From Hyphomicrobiaceae bacterium (lineage in GTDB: Bacteria > Pseudomonadota > Alphaproteobacteria > Rhizobiales > Hyphomicrobiaceae): a stretch of 64,000 nt of DNA. The position numbers and the translations under genes were made by a program. How positions within the stretch are numbered: position 1 is the first letter of the stretch; every line of letters begins with the position of its first letter. Below, piece by piece: positions 23,949 through 31,458 of this stretch. The DNA lies in NCBI GenBank assembly GCA_041397645.1, contig JAWKWE010000004.1, forward strand, positions 744,001 through 808,000, given 5' to 3'. The notes beneath the pieces were generated by a model, which had not been told where the DNA came from, ran no database searches, and was given only the letters and a program-made list of their open reading frames with translations.

Positions 23949-25208
23949 ATGGACGATAAAATCAGGCAACATCTTGAAGAAGCAGAGGAAACGCCTGACT
24001 TACGGCTTCCCGTCACCGTCCTGTCCGGCTTTCTCGGAGCCGGGAAGACGACGCTGCTCAATCATGTCTTGAACAACCGCGAGGGCCTCAAGGTCGCGGT
24101 CATCGTCAACGACATGAGTGAGGTCAACATCGACGCCGATCTTGTCGCCAAGGGGGGTGCGAACCTGTCGCGCACCGACGAGACGTTGGTCGAGATGTCG
24201 AACGGCTGCATCTGCTGCACCCTGCGAGAGGATCTCTTGAAGGAGGTTCGCAGGCTGGCCTCTGAAATGCGTTTTGACTACCTGCTGATCGAGAGCACCG
24301 GCATTGCCGAGCCCCTACCCGTCGCAGCGACCTTCGAATTCCGGGACGAGAAAGGCAATAGCCTTTCCGATTTTGCGCGCCTCGACACGATGGTGACCGT
24401 TGTGGATGCGGCGCATCTGTTGAAGGACTATTCCTCGCATGACTTCCTGAAGGACCGCGGCGAAGTGGCGGGCGAGGAAGACGAGCGTCCCCTCGTTCAG
24501 CTGCTCGTCGAACAGATCGAGTTCGCCGACGTCGTCGTTCTGAACAAGATCGACGTAGCCAAGCCGCACGAGGTTGAGGCAGCGCGGACGATCATCCGCG
24601 CGCTCAATGCAGATGCGCGCATTGTCGAGACGAGCCACGCACACGTTGCTCCGCGCGACATCCTCAATACCGGGCTATTCGACTTTGATGCCGCGCACCG
24701 GCATCCGACCTGGTTCAAGGAGCTCAACGGATTCAAAGATCATGTGCCGGAGACCGAAGAGTACGGCATTTCGAGCTTCGTCTATCGGGCGCGCGGTCCC
24801 TTCGAACCGGTGAAGCTCCACGCCTTCTTCAACAAAAGCTGGCCGGGCGTGGTGCGCGCCAAAGGCTTTTTCTGGCTCGCCTCACGCCCCCAATTCGTCG
24901 GCGAGGTTTCGCAGGCCGGTGCGCTCGTCCGCCACGAAGCGAAGGGCTACTGGTGGGCCGCTGTGCCGAAGAAGAGTTGGCCCGAGGATGAGGCGCTTGT
25001 CGCGCGCATTAACAAGAGCTGGCACAAGCACTGGGGCGACCGGCGCCAGGAGATCGTCTTCATCGGCACGGGCGAGATGGACAAGAAGGCCATCACCGCC
25101 GAGCTGGACGCTTGCTTGCTAGCTCTCCCTGATGAGGGCGCGGTCGACACAAAGGCGTGGGCGAAGCTGCCCGATCCCTTCCCCCGCTGGGGCAAGGAGG
25201 CGGCGTAG
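23949..25208 (+). CDS. COG0523 GTPase of the ZigA/YciC type, putative metallochaperone 3
   Basis: 419 residues. Motifs: P-loop SGFLGAGKTT, metal motif GCICC, Walker B LLIESTGIAEP and base-recognition NKID. It is longer than the other two paralogues and has the extended C-terminal domain with KGFFWLASRPQFVGEVSQ and WWAAVPKKSWP, typical of the ZigA/YciC branch linked to zinc starvation. The ATG at 23949 has GAGAGG upstream; an ATG at 23925 directly beside the Zur box is less likely. It is two nt from the DUF1826 gene. Confidence 0.9.
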   Translation: MDDKIRQHLEEAEETPDLRLPVTVLSGFLGAGKTTLLNHVLNNREGLKVAVIVNDMSEVNIDADLVAKGGANLSRTDETLVEMSNGCICCTLREDLLKEVRRLASEMRFDYLLIESTGIAEPLPVAATFEFRDEKGNSLSDFARLDTMVTVVDAAHLLKDYSSHDFLKDRGEVAGEEDERPLVQLLVEQIEFADVVVLNKIDVAKPHEVEAARTIIRALNADARIVETSHAHVAPRDILNTGLFDFDAAHRHPTWFKELNGFKDHVPETEEYGISSFVYRARGPFEPVKLHAFFNKSWPGVVRAKGFFWLASRPQFVGEVSQAGALVRHEAKGYWWAAVPKKSWPEDEALVARINKSWHKHWGDRRQEIVFIGTGEMDKKAITAELDACLLALPDEGAVDTKAWAKLPDPFPRWGKEAA

Positions 25209-25209
25209 A

Positions 25210-25884
25210 ATGACGAGCCTGTTCAAACGTCAGATGGCAGGTTCCGACGCCCTGGCGCTTCGCATCGCCAGAAAGGAGCTACGCAGCGCTTCGCCGTCCG
25301 TCTTGAGACACTGGAGCAATAATGGGGTGGCATTGGCGCTTTGGGAGCGCACGTGGGACCCGGTACTAACGACGAAACTCGATCAGCTTGGCTTTCATGA
25401 ACTCCCACGGACCCGGTTCCAAGCCAAAGCCGTTACGGCAGAAGTCGACGTGACCGCGGCTCTTGCCGATACGCAATGCCATGACGAAACGGTGATGGCG
25501 GCGCTTGCCACGGACATTGAGAGTTTGATCTGCCGCTTCGCAGAAGCGACTGGGATCAATGAGGTCGAAGTCCGGCTCGAGGCCATTCGCGACGATGCCT
25601 GCAGGCTGTTTCATGCCGATCGCATGCGTGCGCGTCTGGTGACGACCTATCGAGGTCCCGGAACAGAATGGGTCACACCTGCCGATGCCGACAATGCTCT
25701 CAAAAACCCAGAGGGCTTTTCCGGCACTGTTCACCCGATGCCCCGCTTCGCAGTTGGCCTCTTCCCCGGCTCTCTCGCTCCGCAAGGTCCACTCGTCCAT
25801 CGCTCGCCACGCATCCGGGAGACGGGTGAGTTTAGACTCTTCCTCTCGATCAATGAGCCGTTTCGGGCTGCAGCGTTAAACTAA
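25210..25884 (+). CDS. DUF1826 protein
   Basis: 224 residues with the DUF1826 signature CRLFHADRMRARLVTTYRGP, then GTEWV and a terminal VHRSPRIRETGEFRLFLSIN. The invariant Cys, His and Asp residues suggest a metal-dependent enzyme or metal-binding protein, but no activity is known to me. It starts 2 nt after the COG0523 stop, so the GTPase may act on it; such pairing recurs in Zur regulons. This client relationship is inference. Confidence 0.82.
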   Translation: MTSLFKRQMAGSDALALRIARKELRSASPSVLRHWSNNGVALALWERTWDPVLTTKLDQLGFHELPRTRFQAKAVTAEVDVTAALADTQCHDETVMAALATDIESLICRFAEATGINEVEVRLEAIRDDACRLFHADRMRARLVTTYRGPGTEWVTPADADNALKNPEGFSGTVHPMPRFAVGLFPGSLAPQGPLVHRSPRIRETGEFRLFLSINEPFRAAALN

Positions 25885-25982
25885 CGGCACTGATCGTCCT
25901 TCAGACTAGCATTTGTTACACCAATCCGCAGCGTACGCCGCCGCCCGACACGTGAAGCCGCCGAGGCCGCCGTCCGGTTGAG

Positions 25983-26636
25983 TCATTCGCTGTAAGTTGT
26001 TTCCACCGCCCACGACTCCTTTGGTTGAGCGTACAATTGCCAGAATTGCTCTGCGACGGCTTCGGCTGCTTGTGAGCCGGGGTTCACGAAAGCTGCCACT
26101 GTTACCGTGGCCACGTGCACGCCTTGGTCTTTTAGGCTTTCGAATAGTCCTTGCGCCAAGGCGCGGATGCCCGCCTTGCCGATGCTGAGCGAAAGATAGT
26201 CGGGGCTTGGCTGCAACGCGAAACCGCCCCCGGTCAAGAGAATCGATCCGGAGCCACGCGCAGTCATCCTGGCTGCGACGGCCTTGGCAGCCGCCTGAGC
26301 GCCGCCAATATTCACGGCGAGGTCCGAGTTGAACGTATCGGCGGGCTGTTCAGCGATCGTCGCCTTGCGCATGGATGCCGCGTTGTAGTGCAGGACATCA
26401 ATCGCGCCGAACTGCTTCTCCACTTCGGCGATGAGCGTGGCCACGCTTGCCGGATCGGAGGTATCCACCGTGCGGGCTTCGGCGGTGTAGCCCCTGGTCT
26501 TTAGTTGATCCGCAAGCGCCTGTGTCTTCGTGGCATTGCGTGCGCTCAGGACGACCCGAAAGCCTTCCTTTGCGAATCTTTCCGCGGTCGCCGCGCCGAT
26601 GCCGGGGCCGGAGCCGATACTGAGAAATGTCTTCAT
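25983..26636 (-). CDS. Short-chain dehydrogenase/reductase lacking the canonical Tyr
   Basis: 217 residues with a Rossmann fold: IGSGPGIGAATAERFA in place of the usual TGxxxGIG, and LHYNAASM at the NNAG position. The catalytic YxxxK is replaced by LSIGK (SPDYLSLSIGKAGIR), so the usual active-site tyrosine is missing at its normal spacing, although another Tyr lies three residues before that position. Members of this subgroup are often annotated only as SDR oxidoreductases. It is divergent from a LysR gene with 91 nt between, the usual sign of regulation by that protein. Substrate unknown. Confidence 0.8.
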   Translation of the reverse strand: MKTFLSIGSGPGIGAATAERFAKEGFRVVLSARNATKTQALADQLKTRGYTAEARTVDTSDPASVATLIAEVEKQFGAIDVLHYNAASMRKATIAEQPADTFNSDLAVNIGGAQAAAKAVAARMTARGSGSILLTGGGFALQPSPDYLSLSIGKAGIRALAQGLFESLKDQGVHVATVTVAAFVNPGSQAAEAVAEQFWQLYAQPKESWAVETTYSE

Positions 26637-26727
26637 GTCAGTTACTCCTCGACGTTTCGATGATGGTGAGATAAGCCATTTACGGCGTCAGATAATCAGG
26701 TCATGGCGCATAAAATTCGTGCACATC

Positions 26728-27663
26728 ATGCAGGAATTGCTGGAACGAGGCGGGCTTGAGTTACTCGCGGCCTTCGTCGCCGTCGCAGAGACGGGGAGTT
26801 TCACCGACGCCGCCAAAAAATTGGGCCGAGATGCGTCCATAGTTTCACGCCGCGTCACTCAGTTAGAACAGCAGCTCGGGGTGCGGCTGCTGTCGCGGAC
26901 AACACGCCGCGTCGCACTCACTGAGGTTGGCGCGATCTATCATCGTCGTGTGCGGGCACTGCTTGACGAGTTGGCCGTCGCGAGCCGGGAAGCCAGCGAT
27001 GTCGCGGCAAGCCCGCAAGGCTTACTGACAATCTCGGTTCCGGCGACCTTTGGGCGTTACTGGATAGCGCCGTTGCTTCCGGCGTTTCTCGCCCGTCACC
27101 CGCAGATCCGCATCGATGCGCGATTTTCGGATCGCCTCGTTGATGTTGTCTCCGAAGGTTTCGATGTCGCGATCAGGGTCGGCGTCCTGCGTGACAGCTC
27201 GCTGACATCGCGAATGATTGCGTCCTATCGCAATCTTCTAGTCGCCGCACCGAGCTACATCGCCAAGCACGGTAAGCCCAAGGTTCCAGCAGATTTGGCC
27301 AAGCACGCCTGCCTTGGCTTTTCGGGACATGCAGACTGGCCGGACTGGCGCATGATGAAGGACACTAAGCGAGCGACAGTTCGCCCCACTGGGCCGTTGA
27401 TCGCCGACAATTCTGAAGTTGTACTGATGGCCGCGATCGAAGGCGCAGGAATAACATTCACACCTGACTGGTTGGCTGGACCAGAAGTTCGCGCAGGAAG
27501 GCTGGTCGAGGTGCTGCCGGGATGGGGCGGCACGGGATTAGGCGGCATTTACGCGGTGCTGCCGCCCGGTCGATTGGTGCCCACCAAGACGCGTCTCTTT
27601 GTTGATGAGATTGCAAAAGCTATTAGGTCGGGTTGGGCAAGAAGAGCCGGCAAAGCCCGTTGA
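26728..27663 (+). CDS. LysR-family regulator divergent from SDR gene
   Basis: 311 residues. The N-terminal helix-turn-helix reads LLAAFVAVAETGSFTDAAKK and ASIVSRRVTQLEQQLG, and a periplasmic-binding-like effector domain follows (SVPATFGRYWIAPLLPAFLA). It belongs to the CrgA-like group. The ATG at 26728 is chosen; the upstream open frame overlaps the divergent SDR promoter and gene. It probably controls the neighbouring SDR gene. The inducer is unknown. Confidence 0.85.
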   Translation: MQELLERGGLELLAAFVAVAETGSFTDAAKKLGRDASIVSRRVTQLEQQLGVRLLSRTTRRVALTEVGAIYHRRVRALLDELAVASREASDVAASPQGLLTISVPATFGRYWIAPLLPAFLARHPQIRIDARFSDRLVDVVSEGFDVAIRVGVLRDSSLTSRMIASYRNLLVAAPSYIAKHGKPKVPADLAKHACLGFSGHADWPDWRMMKDTKRATVRPTGPLIADNSEVVLMAAIEGAGITFTPDWLAGPEVRAGRLVEVLPGWGGTGLGGIYAVLPPGRLVPTKTRLFVDEIAKAIRSGWARRAGKAR

Positions 27664-27802
27664 AGGTCTACACGACACTCGCTCTGAGGGCGGGGCCGTG
27701 CGATACCAGCACGGTCGACGTTTTCGTGGTCCATCATGCAACCCGAGCGGCAATGCCGCGTTTAGTGTCGAAGCGGTTGGTTTATTGCGGAGTTAGCGAC
27801 AA

Positions 27803-30166
27803 ATGCGAGGCCTATTCGCCATCAAGGCACTCACGATTGTGCTGTTTCTTGCGCTTTCGCAGAGTGCTTGGGCCGAAGACCCTGCGCCGTCAGGTGCCAA
27901 GGTAGACCGCACCGAGCTACCGATGCCGCTGCCGCCTTTCGAGGGCAAGATCGGGGAGACCTACAAGGAGAGCGAGGAGGCTTGGCCCAAGGTTCCAGCG
28001 CCGCCAGAAAATGCGCCGAACGTCGTGGTGATCTTGCTCGACGACGTAGGCTTCGGCCAGCCCTCGACCTTCGGCGGTCTTATTCCGACACCCAATCTCG
28101 ACAAGCTCGCCAGCGAAGGGTTGCGTTACAACCGCTTCCACACCACTGCGATCTGCGGGCCCTCGCGCGCGGCGCTGCTAACCGGACGCAACCATCACGA
28201 CACCTCGAACGGCTTCTTGATGGAATGGGCGACCGGCTATCCGAGCTACACAACTATGATCCCGCGCGAGACGGCGACCATCGGCGAAGTGCTCAAGAAC
28301 AATGGGTACACCACTTGGTGGTACGGTAAGAACCACAACACGCCGGACTGGGAGACCTCCGTCGCCGGCCCCTACGACCGTTGGCCGACCGGCATGGGCT
28401 TCGATTATTTCTACGGCTTCAATGCCGGCGAAACACACCAATATTATCCAACCCTGTTCGAGAACACGGTCCCCGTGGAGCCCCCCAAGTCGCCAGACGA
28501 GGGCTATCACTTCATGACGGACATGACCGATCGGGCCATCGCCCGCATGAAATATTCCAAGTCGGTTGCGCCCGATAAGCCCTTCTTCATGTACTTTGCC
28601 CCCGGAGCCATGCACGCCCCGCACCATGTCACTGCCGAATGGCGCGAGAAGTTCAAGGGCAAGTTCGACATGGGCTGGGACAAGTACCGCGAGCAGGTGT
28701 TTCAGCGCCAACTCGACATGGGCATCATCCCGCCCGACACCAAGCTGACCGAGCGGCCCGACTGGGTGCCGGCTTGGGACAGCCTGACCGATGAGCAGAA
28801 GAAGCTCTACAACGCGCTGTTCGAGAACTATGCGGGCTTCTTCGCCTTCACCGATCATGAGATTGGCCGGCTGCTCGATGCCATCAAGGAACTGCCTGAC
28901 GGCGACAACACGCTCATTATCTATATTGTCGGCGACAATGGCGCCTCGTCGGAAGGCGGTCGCGACGGCACGCTCAACGAGATCAAGGGCCTCAACGGAC
29001 TGCCGACTACGATCGAAGAGACCCTGGCTAATATCGACAAGCTGGGCGGCCCCGAAACAGAGCCGCACTATCCCGTCGGCTGGGCCTGGGCCGGCAACAC
29101 GCCTTTCCAGTGGGTGAAGCAGGTGGCCTCCCATCTCGGCGGCACGCGCAACCCGATGGTCGTGAGCTGGCCGACCAAGATCAAGCACGACGAGAAACCG
29201 CGCGACACATTTCTGCATCTGGTGGACGTGGTGCCGACCATCCTAGAGGCGGCGAATGTCCCGATGCCGGAGGAGGTCAACGGCGTCGCGCAGAAGCCGC
29301 TTGCCGGGAAGTCGTTCCTCGAAAGCTTCTCCGACCCGGAGACCGCGGGCAGGTCCGAGCAGTATTTCGAAATCCTGAGCAACCGGTCGATCTATGGGGA
29401 CGGCTGGAAGGCGAATGCGCAGCACACTCTGCCGTGGCGCCAGGATCTTGCCCCCGGCAATTGGGACAAGGACAAATGGGAACTCTACAATCTGGACGAG
29501 GACTTCTCGGAAGCCAACGATCTGGCTGAGGCCATGCCGGACAAGCTTGCGGCGATGAAGACCAAGTTCGACGAGGCGGCGGAGAAGTACCACGTCTATC
29601 CGCTCGACGACCGAGGCGCAGCCCGCCTTGCCGTTCCGAAGCCGCCGCCGCCGGGTTCCGATCCGAAGGCGACGAAGTTTACCTATTACGCCGGCGCCAC
29701 GCGGCTGCCCGAGACGGCGGCGCCACAGATGAAGAACCGCAGTTGGACGCTCACGGCCGACGTCAAGACCGAGGGCACGAAAACCAACGGTGTCATCATG
29801 GGCTTCGGCGGGGTTGCCGCAGGCATGGTCTTCTATCTCAAGGATGGCGTGCCGATCTTCGACTACAACTATTTCGAGGATCACGCGGTCATCAGGGCCG
29901 ACAAGCCCGTACGAGACGGCGAAACGAAGATTGAACTCGCTTTCGACTACGAAGGTGGCGGCCAGGGCAAGGGCGCCAAGGTCACCATCAAGGTCGACGG
30001 CGATCAGGTGGCGCAAGGCGAAGTCCCTGCCACGGTTGCCGCGCGCTTCGGCGTTGATACCTTCGGCATCGGCGAGGACAGCGGCCAGCCCGTGACGTTC
30101 GACTACAAGCCGCCATTCAAGTTCGACGGCGAAATCAGGAAGGTCGTTATCGACTTGAAGAGGTGA
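27803..30166 (+). CDS. Exported arylsulfatase
   Basis: 787 residues with signal peptide LTIVLFLALSQSAWA. The sulfatase domain has the calcium-binding NVVVILLDDVGFG and the formylglycine site CGPSR in TTAICGPSRAALLTGR. The second motif GYTTWWYGKNHN and a metal-site GDNGASSEGG follow. The C-terminal 200 residues form an extra beta-rich domain (LTADVKTEGTKTNGVIMGFG). It should hydrolyse sulfate esters in the periplasm and needs a formylglycine-generating enzyme encoded elsewhere. GGAG precedes the ATG. No sulfate-starvation genes are adjacent. Confidence 0.9.
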   Translation: MRGLFAIKALTIVLFLALSQSAWAEDPAPSGAKVDRTELPMPLPPFEGKIGETYKESEEAWPKVPAPPENAPNVVVILLDDVGFGQPSTFGGLIPTPNLDKLASEGLRYNRFHTTAICGPSRAALLTGRNHHDTSNGFLMEWATGYPSYTTMIPRETATIGEVLKNNGYTTWWYGKNHNTPDWETSVAGPYDRWPTGMGFDYFYGFNAGETHQYYPTLFENTVPVEPPKSPDEGYHFMTDMTDRAIARMKYSKSVAPDKPFFMYFAPGAMHAPHHVTAEWREKFKGKFDMGWDKYREQVFQRQLDMGIIPPDTKLTERPDWVPAWDSLTDEQKKLYNALFENYAGFFAFTDHEIGRLLDAIKELPDGDNTLIIYIVGDNGASSEGGRDGTLNEIKGLNGLPTTIEETLANIDKLGGPETEPHYPVGWAWAGNTPFQWVKQVASHLGGTRNPMVVSWPTKIKHDEKPRDTFLHLVDVVPTILEAANVPMPEEVNGVAQKPLAGKSFLESFSDPETAGRSEQYFEILSNRSIYGDGWKANAQHTLPWRQDLAPGNWDKDKWELYNLDEDFSEANDLAEAMPDKLAAMKTKFDEAAEKYHVYPLDDRGAARLAVPKPPPPGSDPKATKFTYYAGATRLPETAAPQMKNRSWTLTADVKTEGTKTNGVIMGFGGVAAGMVFYLKDGVPIFDYNYFEDHAVIRADKPVRDGETKIELAFDYEGGGQGKGAKVTIKVDGDQVAQGEVPATVAARFGVDTFGIGEDSGQPVTFDYKPPFKFDGEIRKVVIDLKR

Positions 30167-30309
30167 CCGAAGGCGTGACTGGAACGCAATGTCTGCTTCT
30201 GGCACCAGCACCAGGATGCCATTCTGGCGGCTATGAGTCCGGCGCGGACTGTTCTGAGGAAAAACAGCCGACAAACTTTAAACGAGAAAGTTGAAACAGG
30301 GTACACCCC

Positions 30310-30420
30310 ATGAGAGTCCTGAAATACGCAGCAATAGCCCTCACCGCTTGCCTCAGCACGGTGAGGTCGCCCCCGCCCCTGGCGCGGAATGAGCAGGCGT
30401 CGCCCGCCCGCGTGCGTTGA
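30310..30420 (+). pseudogene. Start of an exported-protein gene, fused to folE remnant
   Basis: An ATG at 30310 begins MRVLKYAAIALTACLS, a plausible lipoprotein or secretion signal, but after about 20 codons the sequence changes character, merges with the folE remnant and stops at a TGA near 30418. It looks like the 5' end of a gene cut by a deletion. Confidence 0.4.
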
Positions 30421-30742
30421 GCCGCAAAGCGCGTCGTGCGCGCCTATGAGGAGTTCTATGCTGGCTACTTGGAGGACCCCAAGGCTGTACTCGAACGCAC
30501 ATTCGAGGAGACAGCAGGTTACGACGAGATTGTCATGCTGCGCGACATCCGGCTGGAATCCCACTGCGAGCACCACATGGTGCCAATAATCGGACGCGCA
30601 CACGTCGCATATCTTCCGGAAGGTCGCATTGTCGGCATATCGAAGCTTGCACGGCTCGTCGAGATTTACTCAAAGCGCCTTCAAATCCAGGAAGTCCTCA
30701 CCGCACAGATCGCCGATACGATCAACGAGGTTCTGAATCCTA
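30388..30742 (+). pseudogene. folE: GTP cyclohydrolase I (folE) remnant, both ends lost
   Basis: From 30421 the frame encodes the middle of type I GTP cyclohydrolase: RVVRAYEEFYAGYLEDP, then LRDIRLESHCEHHMVPIIG with the zinc-binding Cys/His motif, GRAHVAYLPEGRIVGISKLAR and QIADTINEVLNP. The conserved PARV just upstream is in another frame, separated by a TGA. The C-terminal third, with the second zinc Cys and the GVHKPGS-type motif, is missing, replaced by antisense fhcA sequence at about 30742. The enzyme cannot be functional. Zinc-dependent FolE in a zinc-starvation region is noteworthy. Confidence 0.75.
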
Positions 30743-31000
30743 TTTCGGGATGGATTTGGTCGAGGCAAGCGAGCCGAAACTTGCGATCCATGAGAAGGCG
30801 GATGAGCTCAGGATAGCGGGTGAAGGGTGCGCCGTTCGGATGATCGGTCGTGAAAAAAGACGCGCCAGGGATCCTCAGCAAGAAGGAACAGCTCGAGGCC
30901 AATCGCCCACTGCAATGCGTTGATGAGGCTCTGCGGCCGGTACCGGTAGGGAACGCCCCCCCGCCACCCTCACATTCTCCATCCCAGACCACGTATCTGC
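30742..31000 (-). pseudogene. fhcA: fhcA remnant (formyltransferase/hydrolase complex subunit A)
   Basis: On the minus strand, three frames in succession encode pieces of the FhcA/FwdA family: WDGECEGGGG, then VPYRYRPQSLINALQWAIG and LELFLLAEDPWRVF, then TTDHPNGAPFTRYPELIRLL. The frame changes fall in a C7 run (30956-30962) and an A6 run (30853-30858) of the plus strand. Both ends of the gene are missing. In methylotrophs Fhc releases formate from formyl-tetrahydromethanopterin. Sequencing error at the homopolymers cannot explain the lost ends. Confidence 0.7.
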
Positions 31001-31429
31001 GTGGGCTCGCCGTGTGGCGATGCGAGAATTGCGCAATGACATCACCGGAGCCTGATATTTACCAGTTCCGCTTGGAAGATTCGACGTGAGATGACCCACA
31101 TTCCTGTCTTGTCCGGCATCGCCGTCGCGCTCGCAAGGCAAAGTCGACCGGATGACACCGCTTTTTCTTTGAATAGTGTTCTCCTCAGTTGAGAGACATC
31201 TCAGCATGCGCCTCCACCAACGTGCTGATCTCACGATTACCTTCGGCGCAGTTATTCCGTCTCCATCTAACTGCGCGGGACGTGCGCCCTTTGCGGTCAG
31301 AACACGTCCGACTAACGGCGTTGGTCCGGTCTGCGCCGCTGTGACCGTAAAGATGCAGGTTGCTCGCCTTATCGCAGATATTGGGGCATGTAGGCTTGCT
31401 TTTCCGGATAACATCCGCTTCAATATTTT
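31001..31429. other. Intergenic, no gene recognised
   Basis: Lies between the fhcA remnant and the Zur box of the TonB receptor. A leftward frame crosses it without a recognisable product. A degenerate Zur-like half-site, GGATAACATCC, is at 31415-31425. Confidence 0.35.
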
Positions 31430-31445
31430 GGATATTATAACATCC
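31430..31445. promoter_or_regulatory. Zur box 3, before the TonB-dependent receptor
   Basis: GGATATTATAACATCC, identical to box 1. It ends only 13 nt before the receptor's likely ATG at 31459, so it overlaps the translation-initiation region or the very start of the transcript. Repression by blocking the promoter exit is plausible. Confidence 0.8.
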
Positions 31446-31458
31446 AAGGTTGGTTCGC

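Noticed and set aside
28178..30274. Two long minus-strand frames opposite the arylsulfatase
   Set aside because: The plus strand encodes a full sulfatase with its formylglycine motif; the antisense products match nothing recognisable.
30436..30816. Intact GTP cyclohydrolase
   Set aside because: The frame is open for 126 residues, but the N-terminal part is cut by a stop and the C-terminal third is replaced by unrelated sequence.
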